Shown here: positions 1 through 10,334 of the stretch, piece by piece
How the letters are laid out: every line of letters starts with the position of its first letter
Position numbering within the stretch: the first letter of the stretch is position 1
Source: Oppiella nova
Taxonomy: Eukaryota; Arthropoda; Arachnida; Sarcoptiformes; Oppiidae
Direction: 5' to 3'
Assembly: GCA_905397405.1 (NCBI GenBank)
Contig: CAJPVJ010000831.1
Location: 1 to 20,122, forward strand
DNA: 20,122 nt
Notes under the pieces: generated by a model
Database searches by the model: none
What the model was told of the DNA's origin: nothing
The model's input: the letters and a program-made list of their open reading frames with translations, nothing else
Program-made: the position numbers and the translations under genes

Positions 1-1330
1 TTTAATTTTATGCAATTGACAAAAATAATTGTATTTAATAAATTAGTTATTTTACGAAATAAAGTTAAGGAAAAAATGAAAAATTCTGTAAATATCGGGA
101 AATATAAGCGCATACATACTTTCTATAGTTTTTTTTATAAATAAGCAAATAGTTAAATTAATTATTTGATATCACATGCATGCATATAATATTGATACTG
201 TATATAGATTAATTTACATAAATCTTATTTGTTAGATTCATGTGAAATATTCTGTTTTAATTAATGAATTAAACTGTTATTAAAATTAATAATAAATAAA
301 CTTTAAAATGGAGCTTTTATTATTTTATTAAAAATATTTGTTTGATATAATAAAATATGTTATTTATTATTATTTTTCCAGAAAATATATATCAATGCAT
401 ATATCTTATCACTTATTTCAAAATTTGCTAAAATGTTAAGTGATACACTTGAGTGTTAAATTTTTATAATTAAATTCATTTGAAATGTGTTTTCTATATC
501 CTATTTAACCCGAAACTGATGTTTTTCAAACTTGTCATTACAGTCTGAAACAAAAGCAAAAAAATCTAATTTTGTTTTAAGAGATTTAAGCGATTTATAT
601 TTTATTATTTTTTGCAAAAAAGGGGAGAAATATATTTTACAAAATTTTATTAAGAAAACTTTATCGTGTTTTGATATTGCATAAAATAATATATGATACG
701 ATATAACATGACTTATTTGGTAATTAATTTCATTGAAATTCATGAATACATAAAGTCTTTAATATTTTTATTTTGTTTATAATTTATAAATAACTTATGA
801 GAAAAAAAGAAAATTTAAAGGCATTTAATGTATTATTATAATCATAATATAAAGGATTTTCAATTTTGTTCATATTTTGAGAATGAGATACAAATTTGAT
901 CCATAATTTTCAGATTGAAAATCTCATCGCTCATAATATTAGTCAGAATCATGTGGTGCTTATTATAGTGAGCAGGCATATAATTTAAATAGCAAAACTT
1001 GACAAACATGTTGTTTATTATTTTGTCTGATTTTATAATATAAGTTATTTTTGAATTAATTTTTTTAAAGCACAATTAGATTGCGAAGTTTGAAATGTGC
1101 TTAGATTTACTGGCTTTATTATAAAACCTGAAAAATACTTTATAATATTTTAAAAGGATATAAGTTTTCTTTTCTAACTTTGAGTTACATATAATTGAAG
1201 TGAGAATTACGAACACAAGTGTTAATCGAGATTTAATGAACAAAAATTGATTTCAATACCTATTCTTAATGACTTGCTTTGTATTTGAATGAGAAGTCAA
1301 AATTCACTTTAGGTTAAAATGGTTTTCGTT

Positions 1331-1375
<45 letters not shown>

Positions 1376-2299
1376 AATTAATACTTTAATTTCAAAAATG
1401 TACAAAAGTTGTTAAATGTATAATGCTAAAATGTGTATAATGCTTATTTGTAATAAAACCAAAACCAAAACATATTTTAAAAAGTGTATTACTAGTAATA
1501 TAATTGTTTTAAAACATAAAAAACTGTTTATATAATACCCTTATAAATTTAATAAGAATAAATAATATTTTAAGAAATATCTGTTGAAAAATATAACAAA
1601 AACTCTAATTATGCCCTATATACATTATACAGTATATGCTAAGAGGTTATATTTCCTTATTATTTAAATTTTTATGATTTTTCCGACCCTGTTTAATGAA
1701 TAATAAATAATTAATGAGATTTTATAATTTGTTGTTAAATAAGAAAAATTATTTAAAAAATAATATATTTTAAAATGAGAACACAAATCAATATAACATT
1801 AACTTTTAACTGAATTTTTATTGCTTATTTTAAAACAAATTTAAATCTCATTTTATTATTTGGAAAACAATTTGTCTTTTATCTTTTCATTTAATAATTT
1901 AATTTAGTACTTTACTTTAAAATGTGATCTGAGATTTAGGCACATGTTATACCAGTTTTTTGCAGTCATTTCTTAATAAATAGTGTTTAAGAATAAAAAC
2001 ATTTGTCAAATATAAACAAAACTTAGAAATAAGACCCAAAATATATTTTGGGGTAAAATTCTTATTTATTACGGATATATTTAATATTGCAATGACTTAC
2101 TCATTACTATTTGACTACAAAAAACAATACTAGATTTAATCTGCTATCATACAAATAAATACTCTTTCGATATTCGCATTTAAATATAGAGATATTTATT
2201 TTTTAATTGTTTTGTTAGAAATTTATATAAAATTTCTTAAAAGTAGAGTTGTATTTATATAGTTATTCAAAATATCGTATATGCCAACATAAGCAAAAG
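1..2299. other. A+T-rich geneless stretch
   Basis: I see no supported gene here. The sequence is dominated by A/T runs, and the few open frames (for example minus-strand frames near 501-743 and 860-1075) are short, Phe/Ile/Lys/Tyr-rich and have no domain, no convincing splice sites and no neighbouring exons. A GA microsatellite lies at 1332-1373. It could be intergenic DNA or part of a long intron; the sequence does not decide. Confidence 0.6.
1332..1373. repeat. (AG)n microsatellite
   Basis: An uninterrupted AG dinucleotide run of about 42 bases. It is one of about nine GA/CT tracts in the window, several of which sit at the edges of duplicated or inverted segments. This one has no visible duplicated flank. 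Confidence 0.95.
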
Positions 2300-2315
2300 C
2301 TCTCTCTCTCTCTCT
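2300..2315. repeat. Short (CT)n tract at an inverted-repeat arm
   Basis: Eight CT units immediately upstream of the segment at 2313-2385 that recurs in inverted orientation at 2895-2967. The inverted copy ends in an imperfect GATAGAGA version of the tract. Confidence 0.85.
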
Positions 2316-2422
2316 ATTTGTCTTTTTATTTTTCTATTTTAATATATTATTTATCTAAAGATTTTTGAAATCTTTATTCTGTTTANGTAAGATATGCGAA
2401 GCAGCCCTACTGTTAGTATAAC

Positions 2423-2463
<41 letters not shown>

Positions 2464-2967
2464 CCCCTGCAAGTGCTGACTGTTTAGAGATTTGATGGTG
2501 TGTTGGCTTGAGTGCAAAATACACAAAGTTATGGTTGTGTCTGAAAATGCTTGTCTCAGTTTGACTTATATAACCATAGCTTTTGGCACCGTTTGCTCTT
2601 TGCATAAATACTATTTGCATTCTTTGCTTAAAACAGTTCACTCGTAAGTTAAATATTAAGAAATTTTTTTTACATATTTTTAAAAATGAATTGATTTTTG
2701 ACGCCACACCTAACCCAACACTTAGCCCTTCGTATTGTTATAATCCGAGCCTTTATTTACCAGAATATGACTCTTATTCTAACCATTTTTCAATTTAAAT
2801 TCATCAAAAAGTAAATATTTAAATTAAGTTAAATGATAAATACTTATTGTATCGTAAATATTGTATTAATTTTAGTATATTTTACTTAATTATATAAACA
2901 GAATAAAGATTTCAAAAATCTTTAGATAAATAATATATTAAAATAGAAAAATAAAAAGACAAATAGA
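2313..2967. repeat. Inverted repeat (arms 2313-2385 and 2895-2967) abutting a single n
   Basis: The 73 bases ending at 2385 reappear as reverse complement at 2895-2967 with essentially no change. The left arm stops exactly at the one undetermined base of this region (n at 2386). Between the arms lie about 500 bases with a CT tract. Because the arm ends precisely at the gap, I infer that the piece beginning at 2387 was placed in the wrong orientation: flipped, its end would overlap the left arm. A real hairpin-forming repeat is possible but would not explain the coincidence with the n. Confidence 0.8.
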
Positions 2968-3616
2968 TAGAGACTGACTGAGCCTTTTATGGCTCACTAA
3001 AGTTTTTATATATAAAAAACAATACTTTTATTCAAGTTTTAAAATATAGCTAATAAAATATCTATTTATTGTTTTGTAATTTACTGATATATCGCTGTAC
3101 AGTACAGTACAGTACTGTATAACTGAGACAATGTATGATAGAGCAAACTAGAGGACAGTTAACAAAATTGCGAACTCTTGTGAAAAAAGACATTTTGACA
3201 AATGATTGTATTTGACATTGGTTATAGCCTGCAGGTCATCCCTACTGTCCAGCCATAGTTAGTAGTGAACAGTCGGTGCTGAGAGGCAGTGAGCCATATA
3301 TCTCATGACATATAAGTACGAAGAGTTGTTCACTTTTAAAGCATCCAAACCATCGTTTCGTACAATAATAATCGTTTTAACTCTAAATCTATCTTTTTAT
3401 GGATACACTTAATGCCACTCTTCTTGATTTCATACCAAACAAAAAGATATTTATAAAAATGTTTCCATTCTTTGGTTTGATGTTTATAATCACACACTGT
3501 ATGCTATTGTCTACATTTATTATTGTTTATCACTTATCAATATTAATTTCATATGAATATTTTTATAGAAATTATTTTCAAAGTTAATTAATAATTGAAT
3601 TTTCTTTTATCTTCAG
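2387..3616. other. Mixed-composition stretch without a supported gene
   Basis: After the n comes a (CT)n tract, then about 250 bases of more balanced composition (2461-2720), an A/T-rich part with the inverted arm, and another balanced part (3120-3400) holding alternating acagtacagtactg-like steps near 3098-3120. A 62-codon frame from an ATG at 3399 has a hydrophobic middle (MFPFFGLMFII onward), but a poor start context (T at -3) and no recognisable family. It lies just upstream of the exon candidate at 3617; a weak GTTTAT donor at 3525 would join the two in frame, which is not enough to call a gene. Confidence 0.45.
2426..2460. repeat. (TC)n microsatellite
   Basis: About 17 TC units, 40 bases after the n at 2386. 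Downstream sequence (2461 on) is unrelated to the flanks of the other CT tracts except for a short CAAGCCAAC-like similarity on the minus strand. Confidence 0.95.
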
Positions 3617-3701
3617 CAGTATATTGGATACAATTGTAATGATGTTATCAACACATGTTGCGAGCGAATAGACACCACACAAACCATTGACTCATTTGAA
3701 T
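3617..3701 (+). CDS. Candidate lone coding exon, product unknown
   Basis: An 85-nt open segment framed by good splice signals: a pyrimidine-rich acceptor (tttcttttatcttcag, with a second CAG three bases on) and a perfect GTAAGT donor at 3702. Read in phase 0 it gives 28 residues, starting QYIGYNCNDVINTCC and ending TTQTIDSFE, with three cysteines and little of the Lys/Ile/Phe bias seen in random A/T-rich frames. It leaves in phase 1, so it cannot splice directly to the RING-gene exon at 11465, where the join would create TGA. At least one further exon would be needed if both belong to one gene. An acceptor near 3754 would give a four-codon terminal end (W-M-L-stop), also unproven. I do not recognise the protein. 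Confidence 0.33.
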
Positions 3702-3919
3702 GTAAGTAATGTTATATAAAGATTGTGTAAATATGTTATATATATTATGTAGGGATGCTGTGATAAATGGCACCCAAATTCTTAATTATTAATCATAGTA
3801 TTTATTCATATTTTCTATGCATGTCTTCAAGTCAAATATTTGAGTTATGTATTTGTCTGTATAAGTGATGTACATTTCTCAAAATAAATTGTTAGTTTGT
3901 ATTACTATTTCCACAGATT

Positions 3920-3996
3920 TCTCTCTCCATTATGTTTACACTTTAAGCCAACATTTAATTTTTGTGGTAATACTTTATTTTTCTTATATGTTATTT
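3920..3996 (+). repeat. 77-bp segment, first copy (second at 7385-7461)
   Basis: From a short CTCTCTCC start through acactttaagcc to ttattt, this segment is identical to 7385-7461. The two diverge abruptly on both sides; at the second copy the right side runs into a CT tract. The sequence acactttaagcc is also the reverse complement of part of the repeated segments at 6903 and 10893, so these GA/CT-adjacent pieces share a core. It is either a dispersed repeat with a CT end or a duplicated path in the assembly. Confidence 0.8.
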
Positions 3997-4469
3997 CAAG
4001 TGAAATATTTGGCAAATACGAGATTTTTCGCAAATATTATTCTCACGAGAATAATGTGGTCTTACATTACTTTTGTGTGTATGTGTAACCAATAAATTAA
4101 TTTTGTTGAATTGTTTTCATAAATCTTAACACATTTTACATGCAATGGTTTCGATTGAAAATATTTCGATATGTTTCCCAATAGCACTTGAACACGTTTA
4201 TAAATTGTGTTATACTGTTAAATGTTATAAAAAGACCTATACGCAATGTCTAAGATATTTTTAATGTACAGTTTTAAATGTTCAGAATTATTCTATAATT
4301 ATTACTATAGTTATTTTATTATTTAAATATTAGTTTTATGAATATATTCAATTAAGTATTTCTAATTATTCTATTTTACATTTACTTTTCATTTTGTATA
4401 GCATGTAGAACATTATAAAAATAATTAAAAATTCATTACTTTTATAAAATTGATAATTTAATGCCTTCT

Positions 4470-4473
<4 letters not shown>

Positions 4474-4513
<40 letters not shown>
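4474..4513. repeat. (GA)n microsatellite
   Basis: About 20 GA units between unique A/T-rich flanks. On the minus strand it would code a Ser-Leu run, which explains a spurious open frame there. Confidence 0.95.
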
Positions 4514-4515
<2 letters not shown>

Positions 4516-5139
4516 CAGTAAATGTTCATTATTTATAAATATATGATTAGATTGCGTGCTATAAAGTGTCATTTCAGGCGCACTTCTCAAATGAAAGCAA
4601 ACTATAAGAAAACCAATTTGTAAAACATTTTCTCAATTTTCAATTTAATTGTAGTTTTGTTTTATTTTTGTTTAAATCAAATTATGTTTATGTCAGAAAT
4701 ATTATATTTTTTAATACAAATCATTGTTGGTTTTTATAAAGAAATGTACTAGACATTTTAATTTTTATGTTACTATATATAAAATAGCTGTTTATTAATG
4801 AATTATAAATTTAAAATAATTTCGTTGGTTAAAAATTGATTTAAATTCTATTTAAATAAGTAAAACATATATTAGATTTTAAAAAATAAACAAATTCATG
4901 AAATATGAAATTGCAATAATTGGTAATTTCTAGAAAATGATTTGAAATACTAGTGAATTGCGGATATAACACATGATGATATATATAAAGAAAAGTGATG
5001 ATAAATATAATACTTGAGTGTGAAATCATGTATGAGATGTGACCCCAAGAACTGGACATTACATGTGTATAACTCGACCAAAATAAGGCGATTAACTCAC
5101 AAATTATATGCTTTGAAAAATAAATTGCCGCAGAATTAT

Positions 5140-5394
5140 ATTCTTTCAATTCATATAAATCATAATTAGATGTGTTTTGTGGTCTCAGAGATTTCTCTGA
5201 CATCAGTTTTCTATGCATTCAATGTCTGCTCAAAAGACATATTAACTCTGATATCAATTGTTACGAAATTCTTTCAATTCATATAAATCATAATTAGATG
5301 TGTTTTGTGGTCTCAGAGATTTCTCTGACATCAGTTTTCTATGCATTCAATGTCTGCTCAAAAGACATATTAACTCTGATATCAATTGTTACGA
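5140..5394 (+). repeat. Direct duplication 127 + 1 + 127 bp (junction at 5267)
   Basis: Bases 5140-5266 are identical to 5268-5394, with one extra A at 5267 between them. The match stops on both sides (5139/5267 and 5267/5395 differ). The same geometry recurs at four other places in the window. The exact 127-bp length equals a common maximum k-mer size, so I read this as two contig ends that share a 127-mer and were joined without merging. Removing one copy would give the likely real sequence. Confidence 0.93.
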
Positions 5395-5472
5395 CCGATG
5401 AACTCGAATGAAGTGAGAATCAGGTTTAGCAGCAAAATATGATGACATACCTGTTTAACGAGCCAACCAATT

Positions 5473-5727
5473 GTTAACTGACCTGTTATGTTGTCAGTCC
5501 AAACCCATTCCCATATATTCTAATTCAGCAATGTCTTTCATATTTCTATTACTATATTCACACACAATACAAACTGCAATTCAATTATAAATGCAGCATA
5601 GTTAACTGACCTGTTATGTTGTCAGTCCAAACCCATTCCCATATATTCTAATTCAGCAATGTCTTTCATATTTCTATTACTATATTCACACACAATACAA
5701 ACTGCAATTCAATTATAAATGCAGCAT
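5473..5727 (+). repeat. Direct duplication 127 + 1 + 127 bp (junction at 5600)
   Basis: Bases 5473-5599 are identical to 5601-5727, with one spacer A at 5600. Flanking bases differ, so the identity is exactly 127 bp. The unit starts gttaactgacctg and ends gcagcat. Together with the duplication at 5140 it bounds a piece of 332 bases (5268-5599), presumably a separate contig. Confidence 0.93.
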
Positions 5728-6805
5728 TGTATTTTCAAGAATCTTAATCGACAGTACTGTATTACCTTGTACAGTATTGTACCCTGTTGTATTACCTTTA
5801 TTGATCAAGATAAAACTAAAACTATAGAACTTTTAATTTTATTAAAAATATTTCATTTATAATTACCATATAACTTAAATTTGGTTTTATTTTGTTTAGA
5901 AACACTGGATAACACTGACAAAGTATGAATTTACACATGAGCGTAAACTTTTAAAGGTAAAATAAATAATTTTACTTTAATTATTAAATTCAAAATAATG
6001 CTATTTGCTTAACATTATACGAATAATTTTGTTTACTTAAAATTTTTTGTAAATAATAAATCACTTAACTATTTAAATATTTAGCTCATTATAAAGTGAT
6101 TTAAAATCGTGTCAAACATAGGAACAAAAATGAATGCTATGTTTAATATTTGACATCTTTTCATACTACTGTGCCTGAAGTCCAAAACACAAACCATTAT
6201 TCAATTTAAAGAATATTTAAATTCTTAAGTCATAAAAGAAGCTGAAATTCAATTCAAAAGAGATGAATATTGTATTCAAAATCAATTATTTAAAGTAAAT
6301 TGAATTTAAATAAGAATTTTCTGAATATTTACATTAAATATCATTTTGTAAAAATAATTTTGAGTGAAATATTGCTTATACTTTTGAGCACAAAAAACTA
6401 AAATTCATTATTTAAATACAAAGCGATAGAAAATGTGGAGAAATTGAGTTTTTTGTAGACTTTTGTGAATCAATTTTGAATGAATAAGTTTATGGATTAT
6501 TAACTTTTGACTAATAATTCAATCATTTCTCTCAAAACTATTGCCCTAAAGACTGCTTTTTATGAAAAATAATACTTTATTTGAATAATCTTTACAATGT
6601 CTGACAATTTCATTAAAGAAAACATTTGTTTGCTATTTATTTGAAATAATGAAATCAGAAATTGTTTCAGTGTATTTGTAATTTGTTTGGAAAAAACCAT
6701 TGAAATCTGTATTGAATGCAACAAATTATTATATAGTTTTTGACTAAAAGCATCAGAAATTGAAAGTGAACTCAAGAACTCAAATGGAATATTGATATAC
6801 AGGCT
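5728..6805. other. A+T-rich stretch without a supported gene
   Basis: No exon-like segment was found. Near 5750-5800 short acagtactgta / tgtacagtattg steps recur. The minus-strand frame covering 6560-7009 is mostly translated GA tract (Ser-Leu runs) and A/T-rich sequence and crosses the n at 6902, so it is not a gene. Confidence 0.5.
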
Positions 6806-6818
6806 GAGAGAGAGAGAG
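6806..6818. repeat. Short (GA)n tract at the start of an inverted arm
   Basis: About six GA units that open the left arm of the inverted repeat ending at the n at 6902. The right arm ends in the matching CT tract near 7384-7391. Confidence 0.85.
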
Positions 6819-6902
6819 TGAGAACTGAGTTTTATATCCAAAGGGTGTGGCGAACAGTGGATCCGATTATACATTACATGCATTTCGTTCACATAATATA
6901 TN

Positions 6903-6955
6903 AAAATCTTTATTAATGGCTTAAAGTGTATGAGAGAAGAGAAGAGAAGAGAGAG
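6903..6955 (+). repeat. Segment leading into GA tract, copy 1 (copy 2 at 10893)
   Basis: Starting right after the n, aaaatctttattaatggc and the following ttaaagtgtatgagagaagagaag are identical to the sequence from 10893, up to the point where the two GA tracts differ in pattern. At 10892 the base before the match is T, so the n may simply be T. Confidence 0.8.
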
Positions 6956-6963
6956 AGAGAGAG
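6932..6963. repeat. Imperfect (GA)n tract
   Basis: GA units interrupted by GAAGA steps near the 5' end, as in the tract at 10922. It is followed by a GC-richer sequence. Confidence 0.9.
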
Positions 6964-7298
6964 TGGTAGCACTAGAAGTGTTTATAAGTTTCGGTGAGTT
7001 TAGGGGCAATGGATCTTTGGTGCCACCAATTGTTCTGTGCCTTTGAAGGTCTTCAGGGATGAGTGAGTTTTAGTGCATTTTTGCCAAAGCAATGGCCCCT
7101 ACATTGACAATGGACTCCATGGCCACCACTTTAATCGTGAATCTCGAGGGAAATCAACCAACGATTCGATTCTCCCTAACATTCATCTCTTCTGCGAGTC
7201 TTTGATATTCTTTTTCTCAGTTTTTCTCACAAACTATTGCTATCTCTGTCTTCATAGACAACATATTAGACTCACTTTCAGTCCTTTTTAAACATCAA
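6964..7298. other. Balanced-composition stretch, gene content unclear
   Basis: This stretch is clearly richer in G and C than its surroundings. Open frames overlap here on the + strand: one of about 72 codons from 7073, and another reading MAPTLTMDSMATT from an ATG near 7092 that stops after about 40 codons. On the minus strand a 21-codon open piece ends near 7010. None shows a domain or a good donor/acceptor pair, so I make no gene call. It could be a decayed or partial exon, or regulatory DNA. Confidence 0.35.
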
Positions 7299-7384
7299 AT
7301 ATATTATGTGAACGAAATGCATGTAATGTATAATCGGATCCACTGTTCGCCACACCCTTTGGATATAAAACTCAGTTCTCATTC

Positions 7385-7459
7385 TCTCTCTCCATTATGT
7401 TTACACTTTAAGCCAACATTTAATTTTTGTGGTAATACTTTATTTTTCTTATATGTTAT

Positions 7460-7461
<2 letters not shown>
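7385..7461 (+). repeat. 77-bp segment, second copy (first at 3920-3996)
   Basis: Identical to 3920-3996. It begins within the CT end of the inverted arm at 7384-7391 and ends right before the (TC)n tract at 7463, so both edges coincide with CT repeats. That placement suggests the copy was brought in through the microsatellites. Confidence 0.8.

Positions 7462-7462
<1 letters not shown>

Positions 7463-7493
<31 letters not shown>
7463..7493. repeat. (TC)n microsatellite
   Basis: About 15 TC units directly after the 77-bp repeated segment. Confidence 0.95.
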
Positions 7494-7497
<4 letters not shown>

Positions 7498-7940
7498 GCG
7501 CTTATGATTGCAACCCAACCGCCAAACACTGAAATGACTTTTGCTTTCAATTTGACTTTTTTTGGGACCAGTATTCGGTCCAAACCGGCATTTATTGCAC
7601 TTTGAAAAAAAGTTCAGTCATTTGACTGCAAGAGAAGAAAAAAAAATGAATTCAATATTTCTTAAGATTACAAAAGAGATGGCAAATAATGGTAGACATC
7701 AAAATGAAAACCACAATCCATACTGGATTGCATTACTGGTACTGACAGTTCAGATGGCACTCAACGCTCACATATATATCGCAAATTCTCTTATGAATAG
7801 GGAATTCATTTGATTTTAGGTTTGCTTTGGCTATAAATTGTAAGAAATATTTTCCACCAATTCTTTGCGATGCAAACCAATTGTTTGGAATCCAATTTGT
7901 TTTTATATCTGATATACTCTTATGGACGCCACATATGCAC

Positions 7941-7991
7941 CTCATATACTAGTCTCTCATATACTAGTCTCTCATATACTAGTCTCTCATA
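7941..7991. repeat. 15-bp minisatellite, about 3.4 copies
   Basis: The unit ctcatatactagtct repeats three times without change (7941-7955, 7956-7970, 7971-7985) and then starts a fourth copy. No coding frame runs through it. Confidence 0.92.
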
Positions 7992-8907
7992 ATATTGAGT
8001 CAATTGAATGTTGGAATCAGTGTTTTGTACTGATTTTCGTTTGGGAAAAGCTATTCTGATTTAAATTAGTTATGACAGCGACTGCAACGTTAAAGTCCGG
8101 TGCGATTTGACACAAAATTTGCTATAAAATTGACACAATTATTAGACAATATTCACAGTCCACTCGTTTCTAGACATCAAACACACGGAGAAATGAATGA
8201 TTGAAATGATTTCTATACTAATCCCTCGTATGTTATTAGTTGAAAGACATAATAAATATCTGAAAGTGTGGTTATGGTGAAGATAAAAAAGTTACTGAGT
8301 ATTGAGTGATTTGTGGGTTAGACTCAGCTATAGATGAATCCGTTATTTACGAACGAATTAGCGGACAATAAGTTTGTTGTGAAATGCAATAAACAAATAA
8401 GACATGCATATAAATGAATGCAATAATTAGTTTGAAAAACTAATAAATCTTTTACTAGTCATTTGTTTGACAACTTGTTGGCACTTAAAGTGGACTTTTT
8501 GTTGAGCGTAACGACAGTGTGTTGTGGAGTACTGTATGTCTAAGTGATGCCATTGAATGCCTAATTCGGAGGACAATGTCTACACAATTCACTATTCAAT
8601 CATTTGATTATCATTTTTCAAAGTCATATGACTCTAAATATTAGTCCTTTACAAACATAGCAATGTTGTTGCCATTGTGATCAAGAGATTATTATTCCCA
8701 ATGAATCTTTAATAACTTTTTTGCCGTTTGATTCTTGAATATAACAGTGGGATGTCTGGCCATTATTATGTGATATATGACTTCCTGAATGGCGTTTGCA
8801 ATGCATTGAGTGAAATATGCACTCATAGGCAGTCGTATCCGTTAGTAGCGATGCAATTAGAAAATGGATAACTTGTGTAACACAACACAGTTTTGGAGCG
8901 GTTTAGC

Positions 8908-8948
8908 AGGACAGGGAGGACAGGGAGGACAGGGAGGACAGGGAGGAC
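8908..8948. repeat. 9-bp purine-rich minisatellite, about 4 copies
   Basis: The unit acagggagg repeats four times (8911-8946), with partial units on both sides. It is G-rich on the + strand, with runs of three and two G, which stands out in A/T-rich DNA. Frames through it (GQGG or RTG repeats) close soon after and are not supported as coding. Confidence 0.92.
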
Positions 8949-10077
8949 TGTAAGGACTGGGCGTTTTGTTTTCTATTTAATGTAATAATGTTAGCATCAC
9001 TTCGCAGTGGTTTATGTGATGATAGATCACTTGGACCACAGCTTCCCAGCCATAGCCCACACACATAACTCTGTGTCTGAACGCACTGTACAATGAAAAA
9101 AGTTTTGCAATTATATTATGTATTATTATATGACTTAAGCAGAGAATAATAGTTAAAGTAAACACAGAATTGTTGTATCGTTTGACAGATTAGAGGCGAG
9201 AAAATATAAATTTAAATAATGATAGGACTGAGAGATGTTTAAAAATTAACGCTTAGGATGTAGTGCCGGCGCTTATAATGACTCTGTAGCCTAAATTGGA
9301 TTCACTTATTGTTTTGTTATAATTACTGTAAAACTTTTAATACTGTATTACCGTACTATATATACCAGAATATATAAAATAATGGAAATTAATATATCCC
9401 TAAAAAATGAATGAAACAAATAAGTAATGCATAAAAGTTTGCTATACTCTATGGTATATCATAATAATAAAGTAGATGGAAATGGAGCCCATTTTTATAA
9501 CTCAGAGCAAACGCCCAAATTTAATGCATTATATTTTTATTTGGGTGGAGTAGTGTTTAGCAATGGTAATACTGAATACACACTATATGTATTGTGTCAG
9601 AGATGCACATAAATATGCAAACATGTTGTGCCAATGGGACAGACAATGATGTATCGCAATGTCTAATGTCTATTCATTTTGATGGCCAAACACGTGAGCT
9701 CTCACTCTTAACCCAAAACTCCTAACAAATTATGTCCCGAATAGCCCTTCACTTAATGGTCGACAAAGTTTTCACAATTATTTACAACTGTTTCCCACCG
9801 ATTCTCCATCTCTTAAGATATTCACTGCACCGACACTTACTCAGTAAGAGTGCCTGAAAGTGTACCCTCTATTGGGTGTCATAAACAAAAGTTGGTCTCA
9901 GAGCTGACGGTGCGCTAAATGTCCATATCTTGTTGCCATCGATAAGACAACTTATGGATGTTATGCCAGTAATACCAGTCCTTTACAGCAAATAAGCGTC
10001 AAATTGTTGCTCATTCTCTCCCAACACCTCTATATTAGGACTTATTCTCAGATCAAACACTAACTCTCCATCGGATA

Positions 10078-10334
10078 AAGGTTTGCAAACTTTGAGTTTG
10101 AATTAGTTTTGCTTAAAATTTGCCCCAAAATTCATTTCTCTTATTATTATTTCAATACAATTTTATGTAATTTATTTTCTCTTTTATATTCTGTTATATT
10201 CTGTTAAGGTTTGCAAACTTTGAGTTTGAATTAGTTTTGCTTAAAATTTGCCCCAAAATTCATTTCTCTTATTATTATTTCAATACAATTTTATGTAATT
10301 TATTTTCTCTTTTATATTCTGTTATATTCTGTTA
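10078..10334 (+). repeat. Direct duplication, period 128 (junction at about 10205)
   Basis: Bases 10078-10204 recur at 10206-10332, with T at 10205 between them. Because of the ttctgttata repeats at the edge, the match runs two bases further by chance. The period is the same 128 as at four other sites. Confidence 0.92.

Larger units (their letters stand above)
3702..5139. other. A+T-rich stretch without a supported gene
   Basis: Apart from the 77-bp segment at 3920-3996 that is repeated at 7385-7461, and the GA tract at 4474-4513, I see only A/T-rich sequence. Short frames near 3865-4095 and a minus-strand frame at 4841-5218 (125 codons, Ile/Tyr/His/Ser-rich) have no domain and no splice context that would support them. 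If the exon at 3617 is real, the beginning of this stretch is intron. Confidence 0.5.
6811..7391. repeat. Inverted repeat (arms 6811-6901 and 7299-7391) abutting a single n
   Basis: About 90 bases ending at 6901 are present in reverse complement at 7299-7391, with one visible mismatch near the GA/CT end. The left arm again stops exactly at a lone n (6902). This is the same arrangement as at 2313-2967. I infer a piece placed backwards: flipping 6903 to about 7391 would let the arms overlap as one copy. Confidence 0.83.
7494..10077. other. 2.6-kb balanced-composition stretch without a supported gene
   Basis: Base composition here is visibly less A/T-biased than in the flanking regions, yet no exon with good splice sites and family similarity was found. 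Candidates considered: an open frame at about 7562-7813 with an internal ATG at 7646 (MNSIFLKITKEMANNG onward), a + strand segment near 8331-8371 reading DSAIDESVIYERISGQ-stop after a TTAG acceptor, and a minus-strand frame near 9000-9070 reading VGYGWEAVVQVIYHHINH. Each is short and unsupported. A CACGTG E-box lies near 9691 and atcgataag near 9939. Two minisatellites are listed separately. The stretch could be intergenic regulatory DNA or a long intron of the RING gene. Confidence 0.4.

Noticed and set aside
2976-2997. Possible stem gagcc...ggctc near 2980-2995
   Set aside because: A five-pair stem in isolation, with no tRNA or other RNA features around it.
4841-5218. Minus-strand frame of 125 codons
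   Set aside because: No domain, A/T-driven composition (Ile, Tyr, His, Ser), and its 5' end lies in a duplicated 127-bp block; no splice partners.
6560-7009. Minus-strand frame of 149 codons
   Set aside because: It is largely Ser-Leu runs from GA/CT repeats and crosses the n at 6902.
7562-7813. Open frame of 83 codons (from ATG 7646: MNSIFLKITKEMANNG)
   Set aside because: No recognised family, poor upstream context, no splice signals; kept only as a remark within the 7.5-10.1 kb region.
8331-8371. Possible terminal exon DSAIDESVIYERISGQ-stop
   Set aside because: Weak acceptor, very short, and no partner exon in a matching phase.
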